Below are positions 35,923-44,436 of a DNA stretch of 64,000 bases, one piece after another. The stretch spans positions 69,517 through 133,516 of the forward strand of contig JAKLIF010000006.1 of assembly GCA_022709755.1 (NCBI GenBank), given 5' to 3'. This stretch comes from Elusimicrobiota bacterium (GTDB lineage Bacteria; Elusimicrobiota; Elusimicrobia; FEN-1173; JAKLIF01). The position numbers were made by a program, and so were the translations under genes. The notes below the pieces were generated by a model, which did no database searches, was not told where the DNA came from, and worked only from the letters and a program-made list of their open reading frames with translations. Positions within the stretch are counted from its first letter, which is position 1, and every line of letters starts with the position of its first letter.

Positions 35923-36900
35923 TCAGTAGAAGCCCTCCCGTTTCAGATATCGATAGACCGCTTCGGTCACGAGGAGATCCCCTTGCCCGTTGAAATGACA
36001 GATGTCGTCCGGAGTATTTCGGAAGCGGACCCTTTCGTCCGACGGGAAAACAGTCTTCATGTCCAGATAAGGGATCTGATTTTCCTTCAAGAGCCTGGTC
36101 ATCTTGTAATATTCCCTCTTCAGGTTGGGCGTCCATCGCTCGTCGCTCATTAGATGGGTGAAGAGGAGGGCTCTCAAGGGGATGTTCCGGTCGGCCAGGG
36201 TCTGGCGTATGACCGACATCGACTTCCCGGAGAGGACCAGCTCGTTGTTCTCGACGCTCGGAGACAGTCTCTGAAAGAGCGTGTTCAGGTAACGATAGAG
36301 GTTGGAATGCTTGTAAAGCCAGCCGCTGAGGGGTGTATAGCGGGTCGAGAGCGCTTTGTAAAAGTTGAGTTCCCCTCCCTCGTCGTAATAGACGATCCAG
36401 GTGGAACCACTGTCGTTGAGGCACAATCCCAAAACCACATAATCGGGCTGGAACCGGAGAATGCGTTTCTGGGTGAGGATGGCGTATTCGCTCAAAGAAT
36501 ATCCCGCCACGGCGAAATTGAGTACCTCATATCGGCCCGGAAATTCTTCTTGGAGCCTTTCCTCGAGCATGTCCGTGTAACGTGAGATCGCCGTGATGGA
36601 GTCCCCCAGAAATATGATCCGTTTGACCCCCGCCGGCTTTTTGACGGAATATTCCTTGTCCCTCATCCCGAGAGAATTGGTCTCCTCCGGGTTGTTGGGT
36701 GTGTACTCGTAGGGAAGGATATCGGAAGGTCGACATGAGACAGGGGATTTGGCGTCGGGGATCCGATACCGGTCCAAGGAATATCGGGACAGGAACGGCC
36801 TTGAGGAGTATTCGATGGCGATGACGGCGATGATGAGGCCGCCGACGACCAGTGAAAATCGGGTGAGGGTGATTAACAGCTTTTTCGGGATCAGTCGCAT
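35923..36900 (-). CDS. Membrane-anchored SGNH/GDSL-type hydrolase
   Basis: 325 residues. One N-terminal membrane segment (about 12-30) is followed by a domain with FLGDSIT (Ser101 nucleophile in the GDS block, 99-101), FAVAGYS (Gly block), GLCLND (Asn block) and a C-terminal DICHFNGQG that supplies Asp and His. All four SGNH blocks are present, so esterase, lipase or acyl-transfer activity at the outer face of the inner membrane is likely; similar anchored proteins deacylate or acylate surface polysaccharides. The substrate is unknown. No Shine-Dalgarno sequence is evident before ATG 36900. It lies 100 nt after treZ and is followed by a stem-loop. Confidence 0.85.
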   Translation of the reverse strand: MRLIPKKLLITLTRFSLVVGGLIIAVIAIEYSSRPFLSRYSLDRYRIPDAKSPVSCRPSDILPYEYTPNNPEETNSLGMRDKEYSVKKPAGVKRIIFLGDSITAISRYTDMLEERLQEEFPGRYEVLNFAVAGYSLSEYAILTQKRILRFQPDYVVLGLCLNDSGSTWIVYYDEGGELNFYKALSTRYTPLSGWLYKHSNLYRYLNTLFQRLSPSVENNELVLSGKSMSVIRQTLADRNIPLRALLFTHLMSDERWTPNLKREYYKMTRLLKENQIPYLDMKTVFPSDERVRFRNTPDDICHFNGQGDLLVTEAVYRYLKREGFY

Positions 36901-37000
36901 GGGGTCGGAGGAGAACTGTTATCGGATGAGGATCGCCGCGGGCGCATACCGATTGTCTAGCATAATATGGATTTCATGAAAACAGACAGGGACGGCGACA

Positions 37001-38860
37001 TCAGGCCAGGATGATTGCGCCGGGACGGTCGAACCGGACCGTGTTCCGTGAGAGGTCGATGTGGGGCGGACGCGGGTCTTGGCAATAGGGGGTGTCTTCC
37101 GTCGAGAGAACGGATTTCCATCGGTCGGATTCGATGGAGAACGGCTGGGTGAGGGTCCCCCCTCCCGGGGTCAGGCAGATCAGGGAAAAGAACGGGGGCG
37201 ATTCCGTGGACGACCGGATCAACGTGATGAAGCCGTCTTGCGGAGCGGTGATCTGGACGTCCGTCCGTCCGGTCTCCCGGAACGCGGGTTCTCGATTTCG
37301 GAGTCGGAGCAATGCCTGATGGAGTCTGAGCAGGGACGCATGGGGTTCCCGGGAGATTTCATCGTCTCGGAGCCGGCAGATTCGGAAGGTGTCGGGGTCT
37401 TGGGGGTCGTGGAACGGCTCGGTGGTCGGCGGATCGGAATACCGTCTGAATTCATGCCTCCTCCCTTCCGTCACGCGGTCACCGAGCTCTTTCCCGTGGT
37501 CGGTGAAATAATGAAAAGGGGTCGAGGCTCCCCATTCCTGTCCCATGAAGAGGAGCGGGATTTCCGGAGCGCAGAGCAAGAGGACGGTCATGGCCCTCAG
37601 GGTCGGGCCGTCGGTTTGCCGGTGGATCCTCACCCCGAAAGAATAATTGGCCACGTGGTCGTGGTTCTGCAGGTCGATGACGATCCGGTCCGGGGAGATC
37701 GACGCGGGATCGGTTCCGTGCGGTTTTCCCATGTGGGGCGATGTCTGTCCTCGGTAAAACCAGCCCTGTCCCAGCGTCGCGGCGATGTCGTGGGTCGATC
37801 CAGTGTAATCCAGAAGGTACGGTGCGCGGCGAGAGGAGATCCGGCGCAGGATCTGGTGGTGGAAGTCGTCGGTCCATTCGGCGTCCATCCCCCATCCCCC
37901 CGCGGAGGACGGGGAGATCATGTGGACGAGATTGCGGTTGTCCTCCGCCATCACGTGGAGAGGGCGTCCGGGGATCGCCCGATGGATCGTCTCCGTCAGT
38001 TCCTCGAGGAAGTGGCGTGGGCTGTCGTCTTCGATGGCGTGCGTGGCGTCCAGGCGGAACCCGTCCACGTGATATTCGTGGATCCAATGGAGGGCGTTCT
38101 CGATGAAGAACCGCCGGACCTGCGTCGATCCGGGACCGTCGAAGTTGAGGGCGTCCCCCCAGGGATTCCGATGTTTCTTCGAAACATAGTAAGGGCTGTA
38201 ACATCCCGTGTAATTTCCGTCGGGACCGAAATGGTTGTAGACCACATCCAGCAGGACGGCCAGTCCGATCCGATGGGATTCGTCCACGAGCCGCCGAAGG
38301 TCGTCCGGGGTCCCGTAGCATCGGGCCGGTGCGAAGAGAGAGACGCCGTCGTATCCCCAATTGCGTCGCCCCGGGAAATCCGCCACCGGCATCAATTCGA
38401 TCGCGGTGACTCCCAGTTCTTTGATGAATGGAAGGCGCTTCCTCAATCCATCGAACGTGCCTTCCGGGCTGTAGAGACCGGTATGGACCTCGTAAATGGA
38501 GAGTTTCTCGCGGGGGACCCCGGACCATGTCCCGTCACTCCAGAGGAATCGGTTCGGATCGATGACCTGGGATCTCTCATGGACGCCGTCGGGTTGGAAC
38601 CGGGACGCGGGATCCGGAAACGGTCCGTTCCCGTCCACCGTGTATCGGTAGAGGTCTCCCGGGTGGATGTCGCGGTAGGTCGCCTCGAGATAGCCGTCTG
38701 CTCCTTTGTGAAGAGGTCTCGTCAGGGGCATCCTCCCCGGCGACTCGAGGATGAGTTCGACGGTTTCATGACCCGGCGCCCAAACGCGGAATGTCGTTCC
38801 CTCGGCGGAATAGATCGCGCCGAGCCGCGGATGCCAAAGGGACGTCCCTGGGCCGTTCAC
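37001..38860 (-). CDS. treZ: Malto-oligosyltrehalose trehalohydrolase (GH13)
   Basis: 619 residues from GTG 38860. An N-terminal carbohydrate-binding/isoamylase-type domain (GTTFRVWAPG, about 22-29) precedes the GH13 barrel with DVVYNHFG (about 205), GFRLDATHAI (nucleophile Asp271), VMAEDNRN (acid/base Glu306) and QNHDHVANYS. This fits TreZ, which releases trehalose from maltooligosyl-trehalose; its usual partner TreY is not in the window, so a related branching-type amylase remains possible. The GTG overlaps the hydE stop (GTGA), so it is translated with the hydrogenase maturases, an odd pairing. A longer reading upstream lies within hydE and was rejected. Confidence 0.88.
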   Translation of the reverse strand: MNGPGTSLWHPRLGAIYSAEGTTFRVWAPGHETVELILESPGRMPLTRPLHKGADGYLEATYRDIHPGDLYRYTVDGNGPFPDPASRFQPDGVHERSQVIDPNRFLWSDGTWSGVPREKLSIYEVHTGLYSPEGTFDGLRKRLPFIKELGVTAIELMPVADFPGRRNWGYDGVSLFAPARCYGTPDDLRRLVDESHRIGLAVLLDVVYNHFGPDGNYTGCYSPYYVSKKHRNPWGDALNFDGPGSTQVRRFFIENALHWIHEYHVDGFRLDATHAIEDDSPRHFLEELTETIHRAIPGRPLHVMAEDNRNLVHMISPSSAGGWGMDAEWTDDFHHQILRRISSRRAPYLLDYTGSTHDIAATLGQGWFYRGQTSPHMGKPHGTDPASISPDRIVIDLQNHDHVANYSFGVRIHRQTDGPTLRAMTVLLLCAPEIPLLFMGQEWGASTPFHYFTDHGKELGDRVTEGRRHEFRRYSDPPTTEPFHDPQDPDTFRICRLRDDEISREPHASLLRLHQALLRLRNREPAFRETGRTDVQITAPQDGFITLIRSSTESPPFFSLICLTPGGGTLTQPFSIESDRWKSVLSTEDTPYCQDPRPPHIDLSRNTVRFDRPGAIILA

Positions 38861-39903
38861 CGGTCTCTTCCGCGGGAAGCGGTCGTCCCTGGCTGGGAGC
38901 CGGATTTCACCTTGCGGCTGTGACCGGGATCCTTCGCGACCGTCCGACCGAGAGTCGCCAGCCGGGTGGTGAGGCAGGAAGCGCACGTTTCCGGGGAATC
39001 GCCCAGACAAATTTTCCCGGGATACAGTCTGTAGTGTTCGCGATATTCCGTCGGTGTCACGTTAGGCATGAGGACGTTGGCCCCGCGTTGGAGCGCTTTT
39101 TCGCGGCCCTGCGGATCGATGGACCCCATGGCCGTTGTCGCCGGGAGATGGGTGTTCCGGGTGAGTATCCTCAGGATCGCCAAGACGCGCAAGGTGAGGT
39201 CGAGGGTTCCGCTCTCTTTTCCAGCCAGCGGCGTGTCGGGGTTGCGGATGAAGGGGCCGATCCCGATCATGTCGAGATCCAGTTCCCGGAGAAGTTCGAT
39301 GTCGTCGGCCAGGATGTCCGGCGTCTGCCCCGGCAGTCCGACCATGATCCCGGAGCCCACTTGATAGCCCAGTTCGCGCAAGACGTGGAGACATTCCAGC
39401 CGTTCCCTCAGGGAGGAGTCCGGTTTCAGGCGGTTGAACAGCGATTCCGACGACGTCTCGAATCGGAGCAGGTAGCGGTCTGCGCCGGCTTCCCGGTAGG
39501 CGGCATAGACCTCGCGCGGTTTTTCTCCCAGGGAGAGGGTGAGGGCCAATCGGTGGAGACTCTTGATCCGTCCCAGGAGTTCCGTCATCTCATCGGGCGA
39601 ATAGACGTCGCTCTCGCCGGATTGGAGGACCACGCTGGGATAGCCCAACGCGGCCGCCCTCCCCGCCGCCGCCACCACCTCGTCCGGCGTCATCCGGTAC
39701 CGGCGGACGCTCGGGTTGGAGTGTCGGATCCCGCAATACAGGCAATCCCTGCCGCAGATGTTCGAGATCTCGATGAGTCCCCGCAGGTGCACCTCGTCTC
39801 CCATCTGTTCCCGCCGGACACGGTCCGCTTCGAGGAACAGGGCCTCCACCTCGCCGGAGTCCGAGGTCGTCAGTGCGCGGAGGATCTCTTGTCGCGTGAG
39901 CAT
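38857..39903 (-). CDS. hydE: [FeFe]-hydrogenase maturase HydE (radical SAM)
   Basis: 348 residues. The SAM-cluster motif CxxxCxxC is C50, C54, C57 (NICGRDCLYCGIRH). The second, non-essential cluster motif CX7CX2C is complete near the C-terminus (CLGDSPETCASC). Conserved QSGE (radical SAM GGE-like) and GIGPFIRNPDTPL are present. HydE helps build the dithiolate bridge/diiron precursor of the H-cluster. ATG 39903 shares one base with the hydG stop (TGATG). The last about 20 residues are basic and not conserved. Confidence 0.95.
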   Translation of the reverse strand: MLTRQEILRALTTSDSGEVEALFLEADRVRREQMGDEVHLRGLIEISNICGRDCLYCGIRHSNPSVRRYRMTPDEVVAAAGRAAALGYPSVVLQSGESDVYSPDEMTELLGRIKSLHRLALTLSLGEKPREVYAAYREAGADRYLLRFETSSESLFNRLKPDSSLRERLECLHVLRELGYQVGSGIMVGLPGQTPDILADDIELLRELDLDMIGIGPFIRNPDTPLAGKESGTLDLTLRVLAILRILTRNTHLPATTAMGSIDPQGREKALQRGANVLMPNVTPTEYREHYRLYPGKICLGDSPETCASCLTTRLATLGRTVAKDPGHSRKVKSGSQPGTTASRGRDR

Positions 39904-41402
39904 CAGAAATAGATGTCCCGTTCTCCGGCGACGATCCGACGGTAACTCTCCAGGAGACGAGGATACGAGGAGGGCATCTTGTGCTTGATCTGGTCCAGCT
40001 CCACGGCCAGGATCTTTTCTCCCGCGGTTTTCGTGGCGGGTGTCGCGAAATCATCCAGCCATTCCCGGAAGGTGAGCACGGCGTTCATCTTGCAGAATTT
40101 CCCCTCGGCTCCCGATCGCAGGAGTTCCATGATGCAACGGCCCGTCCTCCCGCATCGGTAACCCGCGGTGCAGAAACTCGTGATGGAACCCATCTCGGCC
40201 AACTCCCGCACGACGTCGTCGAGACTGCGCGTGTCCCCGAGGAGGAATTGTTGTTTTTCCCCCACTTGCCGGGCGGTGTCCTCTCCGTAGGCTCCCACGC
40301 CGATCCGGGTGGATGCGTCCGTCTGTGTGCAACCCAGAGGCAGGACCTGCCGTCGGATGTCCGCGTTCTCCCGGGCGGTCACGATCATCCCGGCGTGAGG
40401 CACGGCCAGGCGGAGCACCGTCACCAGCTTTTTGAAATCTGCGTCGCTCACGCGCCGGGAGGACCGGGACGTGTAAGGCGTGTTGGCGGCCGGTTCCACC
40501 CGCGGGAAGGAGAGTGTGTGGGCTCCGATGCCGAAGCGTTTCTCCAGCTCGATGTTGTGCAACAGCAGACCGATGACCTCGAACCTCCAATCCGCCAATC
40601 CGAAGAGGACTCCCAACCCGACGTCGTCGATCACGCCCGTCTCCAGGGCCCGGTGCATGGCGTAGAGACGCCATCGGTAGTTGCCTTTCAGGGTGTTCGC
40701 CGGATGGATCCGGGAATAGGTCTGGTGGTGATAGGTCTCCTGGAACACCTGGTAGGTCCCCAGGCCCGCTTCGCCGAGGATCTTGAGGTGTTCGATGGAG
40801 AGGGGCGCGGCGTTGACGTTCACCCGCCGGATCTCCCCCATCCCCCGCCGGGTCGGCACCTTGACGTCATAGATGGCGCGGATTGAATCGACCATGTAGT
40901 CGATGTCGTAGGACGGGTGTTCTCCGTAGACCGCGATCACCCGCTTGTGCCCGATCTGTCCCGCCAAAACGGCCGCTTCCTGTTTCACTTCATCGAGCGT
41001 CAACGCACGGCGCTCGATCACCGTGTTCTCCCTTCGAAGACCGCAGTAGGCGCAGTTGTTGACGCAATGGTTGCTCAGATACATCGGCGCGAAGGTGACG
41101 ATCCTGTTGTCGTAGACCTTCCTCTTCACGGCGGCGCCGGTCTCCTTCATTCGGTCCAGGAGCTCGGGGTCGTCGACGCGCAGGAGGCAGGCGGCTTCTT
41201 CGGGAGAGAGGGTCTCGACGGAGAGGGACTTGGCGAGGATGTCCTCCACGCGTTTCCGGTCCGGGGCCGTGCGGTCTTCGAGAAGGGCGTCGAGGACCGC
41301 GTCATCGATGAAATCTTTCCCGTTGTCCAAGTAACGGGAGATCTGGTCGTCGATGATCCTCTGCTGGGTCCAGGTTTTATCGTCGAGGCTTGTCTTGTTC
41401 AT
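39903..41402 (-). CDS. hydG: [FeFe]-hydrogenase maturase HydG (tyrosine lyase), altered auxiliary-cluster motif
   Basis: 499 residues. The radical SAM motif is C113, C117, C120 (HCVNNCAYC), and the rest of the HydG core is normal (MYLSNHC, VYGEHPSYD, FQETYHHQTY). HydG cleaves tyrosine to give CO and cyanide for the H-cluster. The C-terminal auxiliary cluster, normally CX2CX22C, reads C411-T-A-G414-Y-R-C417, with the distal Cys at 437; thus the second ligand is replaced by Gly while new cysteines stand at 417 and 423. I checked this in the nucleotide sequence (40,130-40,172). ATG 41402 lies 26 nt inside the end of hydF. Confidence 0.95.
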   Translation of the reverse strand: MNKTSLDDKTWTQQRIIDDQISRYLDNGKDFIDDAVLDALLEDRTAPDRKRVEDILAKSLSVETLSPEEAACLLRVDDPELLDRMKETGAAVKRKVYDNRIVTFAPMYLSNHCVNNCAYCGLRRENTVIERRALTLDEVKQEAAVLAGQIGHKRVIAVYGEHPSYDIDYMVDSIRAIYDVKVPTRRGMGEIRRVNVNAAPLSIEHLKILGEAGLGTYQVFQETYHHQTYSRIHPANTLKGNYRWRLYAMHRALETGVIDDVGLGVLFGLADWRFEVIGLLLHNIELEKRFGIGAHTLSFPRVEPAANTPYTSRSSRRVSDADFKKLVTVLRLAVPHAGMIVTARENADIRRQVLPLGCTQTDASTRIGVGAYGEDTARQVGEKQQFLLGDTRSLDDVVRELAEMGSITSFCTAGYRCGRTGRCIMELLRSGAEGKFCKMNAVLTFREWLDDFATPATKTAGEKILAVELDQIKHKMPSSYPRLLESYRRIVAGERDIYF

Positions 41403-42630
41403 GATGGAATACCTCCCGGGCGGATGGAAAAGGGGCCAACACTCTGTCGGCGACGCCGTGCATCACCGAGATCGCCACGCCGTAATTGGTGATCGGGACC
41501 CCGGCCTGCCGGCAACATTGGATGCGTGAGAGCATCTCCCTCCGTGTCAACATGCATCCGCCGCAATGGACGACCAACCGGTAGTCCCGCAGGTTGTCCG
41601 GAAAATCTTTCCCCGAACAAACGTCGATCGTCATCTCTCCGCCCACGTGGCGTGTGAGCCAGCGCGGGATTTTCACGCGCCCGATATCGTCTTCCAGGGG
41701 GTGGTGGCTGCAGGCTTCGGCCACCAGGATCCGGTCGCCTGGGCGGAGCCGGTTCAACACGGCCGCCCCGCGCGCCATCTCCGTCAGGTCTCCCTTGGCG
41801 CGTGCGAACAGGGTCGAGAAAGTGGTGCATCGGATCGACGGCGGAGTATCGGCAGTGACTTTCAGAACGACCTGAGAGTCGCAGACCACCAGGTCCGGCG
41901 GACGAACGAGGTTTTGAAGGCTCGAGGCATATTCCCGCTCTTTGACCACCAGGGAGGCCGCATCATGGTCCAGCGCGTCCCGAAGGGTCTGCACCTGAGG
42001 CAGGATCAACCGCCCTTTGGGAGCTTGGAGGTCGATGGGGACGACCAACACCACCATTCCTCCCGCCGGAAGGAGGTCCCCCACGATGGGCGGCGGCGAC
42101 AGGAATTCTTCCGGACAGACGGAGATCAGATGTTTCTTCAGTTCGGCCACCGCTGTTTCCCGGCCCTCCGTGTTCAGGCAGGAGAGACTGACGGTCTTCC
42201 CGGTTTTGTCGCGGACCAGCGATAGGAACGAGGGAGTCGGCGTCATCACGTCCGTCTTGTTGATGACGCCGATGACCGGGGTCTTGTGCGCCGCCGCTTC
42301 GGAGACGACTTCTTCCTCCGGGGCTCCCCACGTCTCCGGTTCCAGGACCAGCAGGACCACGTCGGATCTCTGGAAGACGGCCCGGGTCTTGCGCAAGCGT
42401 TGCTCCGCCAGGACCGAAACGTCGTCCAACCCCGCCGTGTCCAGAAAGACCACCGGACCCAGAGGCAGCAGTTCCATCGTTTTCTCCACCACGTCGGTGG
42501 TGGTCCCCGGCACCGGGGACGTGATGGCCACCTCTTGCCCGGCCACGTAGTTCAAAAGACTGGATTTGCCGGCGTTCGTCCGTCCGAAAATCCCGATGTG
42601 AAGCCTGTTCGCCTTAGGAGTTTGGTTCAT
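41377..42630 (-). CDS. hydF: [FeFe]-hydrogenase maturase HydF (GTPase scaffold)
   Basis: 417 residues. The N-terminal GTPase domain has the P-loop GRTNAGKSS (about 16-24), DTAG and NKTD. The middle is the dimerisation domain. The C-terminal cluster domain has ACSHHP and HCGGC, the expected CxH...HCxxC ligands for the [4Fe-4S] centre. HydF carries the diiron subcluster made by HydE/HydG and passes it to HydA. It overlaps aspA upstream by 17 nt and hydG downstream by 26 nt, so the maturases are expressed together. Confidence 0.96.
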   Translation of the reverse strand: MNQTPKANRLHIGIFGRTNAGKSSLLNYVAGQEVAITSPVPGTTTDVVEKTMELLPLGPVVFLDTAGLDDVSVLAEQRLRKTRAVFQRSDVVLLVLEPETWGAPEEEVVSEAAAHKTPVIGVINKTDVMTPTPSFLSLVRDKTGKTVSLSCLNTEGRETAVAELKKHLISVCPEEFLSPPPIVGDLLPAGGMVVLVVPIDLQAPKGRLILPQVQTLRDALDHDAASLVVKEREYASSLQNLVRPPDLVVCDSQVVLKVTADTPPSIRCTTFSTLFARAKGDLTEMARGAAVLNRLRPGDRILVAEACSHHPLEDDIGRVKIPRWLTRHVGGEMTIDVCSGKDFPDNLRDYRLVVHCGGCMLTRREMLSRIQCCRQAGVPITNYGVAISVMHGVADRVLAPFPSAREVFHHEQDKPRR

Positions 42631-44017
42631 GGGGGTATCCCAATGACATCACGTGTGACGGGGACAGGATCCGTTCGACGGTGTCTTTCCCCAACTCTTT
42701 GTGCAAGAAGTCATGCAGATCTTTCTGGCCCGAGGCATGAAATCTCCGGAGGATCTCTTCCGCCCGTTCATAGCCGATGTGGGGCAGGAACGCGGTGATG
42801 ATCGTCGGAGATGAGTCCATCCGGGCCCGGCATGTTTCCACGTCGGCTTCGATCCGCTCGATGTGGGGTGAGAACAACGCGTCAAAACGGGTCAGAATCT
42901 CCAGCGATTCCAGGAACGCCAGGGCCAGCAGCGGCATGAACTCGCAGAGTTGGAAGGTCCCTCGGGACACGCTCTCGGTGATGAGAAGGTCGTTCGATTG
43001 GACTTTCAGACCGGTCTGGATTCCTGCCTCGAGGAGGACCGGATTGATTTTGCCGGGCATGATCGACGATCCGGCCTGTCTTTTTTCCAGACGGATCTCG
43101 CCGAGGGAATTCATCCAGCGGAGATCGCCGCAGATCTTGATGAGGTTGGTGGCATGGGCTTTCAGGATGCCGGATGTTTCGACGAAGGCATCGGCGTTCG
43201 CGGTGGGGTCCATCAGGTTCTCCGCCCGGGCCAGGGGCAGTCCGGTGAGTTCGCGGAGCGCGTCCGTGATTCGGAAGACATAGTCCCTCGGAGCCGTCAG
43301 TCCCGTCCCCACCGCCGTCCCGCCCAGGTTGACCGTCCTCAACCGTTCCTCGCATTTGAAAGTGCGCCAGCGGTCGCGCGCGAAAGCTTCGGCGAACACC
43401 CCGAACTCGGCCCCGAGCGTGATCGGGACGGCGTCCTGGGTCTCCGTCCGCCCCATCTTGAGGATCGAGGCGAACTCCTTCTCTTTTTTTTGGAACGAAC
43501 CTTGCACCGATTCGATGGCGCGGCTCAGGTTCCGCAAACCCCGGAGGGCGGCCACTTTGAGGGCCGTCGGGTAGACATCGTTGGTGGATTGGTGGAGGTT
43601 GACCTCTTCCAAAGGAGAGACCGCGGCTCCGGCTCCTCGGGGTCCTCCCAGTATCTCGGAGGCCCGGTTGGCGATCACTTCGTTGATGTTCATGTTCGTC
43701 GATGTCCCGGCGCCGCCTTGCAGGGCATCCAGTGGAAATTGGTCGTCGAGTCGACCGGCGGAAATCTCGTCGCAGGCCTGAATGATGGCTCGGGCTTTGA
43801 CGTCGGGCAGGAACCCCAGTTGTTGGTTCGTCGAACAGGCCGCTTTCTTCACGTCGGCCAGGGAGTGGATCAACGAGGGAGGCACTCGCGTCCCGGAGAT
43901 CGGGAAATTATCCAGCGCCCGTCGCGTGTGGATCCCCCAGTAGGCGTCCGCGGGGATATCCAGGGGACCGAGGGCGTCTTTTTCGGTCCGGCGATCGGAA
44001 TTCCGGGGAGGAGTCAT
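42614..44017 (-). CDS. aspA: Aspartate ammonia-lyase (aspartase/fumarase superfamily)
   Basis: 467 residues, normal for the family. Visible signatures are GGAGTSTNMNINEVIANRA, HQSTNDVYPTALK, the TAPRDY-type block and the superfamily signature GSSIMPGKINPV with the catalytic Ser loop. Aspartase and class II fumarase are hard to separate by eye; the position inside a hydrogenase-maturation operon favours aspartase, because aspA genes recur with hydE/F/G in other anaerobes. A role in supplying ammonia for the H-cluster bridge is plausible but inferred. It lies 24 nt after the TM1266-type regulator. Confidence 0.88.
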   Translation of the reverse strand: MTPPRNSDRRTEKDALGPLDIPADAYWGIHTRRALDNFPISGTRVPPSLIHSLADVKKAACSTNQQLGFLPDVKARAIIQACDEISAGRLDDQFPLDALQGGAGTSTNMNINEVIANRASEILGGPRGAGAAVSPLEEVNLHQSTNDVYPTALKVAALRGLRNLSRAIESVQGSFQKKEKEFASILKMGRTETQDAVPITLGAEFGVFAEAFARDRWRTFKCEERLRTVNLGGTAVGTGLTAPRDYVFRITDALRELTGLPLARAENLMDPTANADAFVETSGILKAHATNLIKICGDLRWMNSLGEIRLEKRQAGSSIMPGKINPVLLEAGIQTGLKVQSNDLLITESVSRGTFQLCEFMPLLALAFLESLEILTRFDALFSPHIERIEADVETCRARMDSSPTIITAFLPHIGYERAEEILRRFHASGQKDLHDFLHKELGKDTVERILSPSHVMSLGYPHEPNS

Positions 44018-44041
44018 GGGCGGATCCTTACCGGGACGTCC

Positions 44042-44290
44042 TCAGACCTTCGAGCAGGCCGATTTGACGGAGATGCCGGGGATGCCTCCCAGCCGTCCGG
44101 TCAGGGCCCCGATATCGTCGGTGGTGGCATCCACGATCAGGGTGATCACCGCGTGATGGCCTCTGATATGAGGGAGCCCCACGCGGGCGATGATCGATTC
44201 CCCGAAATCGGACAGGACCTTGTTGACGGCCCCCGCCGATTTCTGGCGGTCTTCGAGTATGATGCCGACGAAACCCAGTCTTTTTTCCAT
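44042..44290 (-). CDS. TM1266-type iron-only hydrogenase system regulator
   Basis: 82 residues from ATG 44290 (GGGAGG 5 nt upstream), starting MEKRLGFVGIILEDRQKSA. A beta-alpha-beta ACT/NikR-C-like fold is suggested by the alternating pattern and by HHAVITLIVDATTDDIGAL. Small proteins of this family stand at the head of hydEFG operons and are presumed regulators; they have no DNA-binding domain of their own. It begins about 26 nt after the hairpin that follows hydA. A longer frame upstream overlaps hydA and is not credible. Confidence 0.88.
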   Translation of the reverse strand: MEKRLGFVGIILEDRQKSAGAVNKVLSDFGESIIARVGLPHIRGHHAVITLIVDATTDDIGALTGRLGGIPGISVKSACSKV

Positions 44291-44315
44291 GACATCCTCC
44301 CTTACATCCGTTTTA

Positions 44316-44366
44316 AAAGCAAAAACCCGATATCCGTTCCCCTCTGGAGGAAATGAATATCGGGTT
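44316..44366 (-). terminator. Terminator-like hairpin between hydA and the maturation genes
   Basis: On the minus strand, AACCCGATAT (44366-44357) and ATATCGGGTT (44333-44324) form a perfect 10-bp stem around a 23-nt loop, followed at once by a T-rich run (TTTGCTTTT). That is the form of an intrinsic terminator. Only about 25 nt separate it from the regulator start and no promoter is visible there, so it may act as an attenuator. Confidence 0.65.
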
Positions 44367-44436
44367 CCTTCATTTCCCCTTGGGGTGAGGGCCCATGGCC
44401 CCTGATCCGCAGGGTCTTCTGTCGGCGACGGCGGCT

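Noticed and set aside
37061-38923. Plus-strand open frame of 620 codons opposite treZ
   Set aside because: The translation is Gly/Arg-rich without conserved motifs, and treZ on the minus strand has its complete active site.
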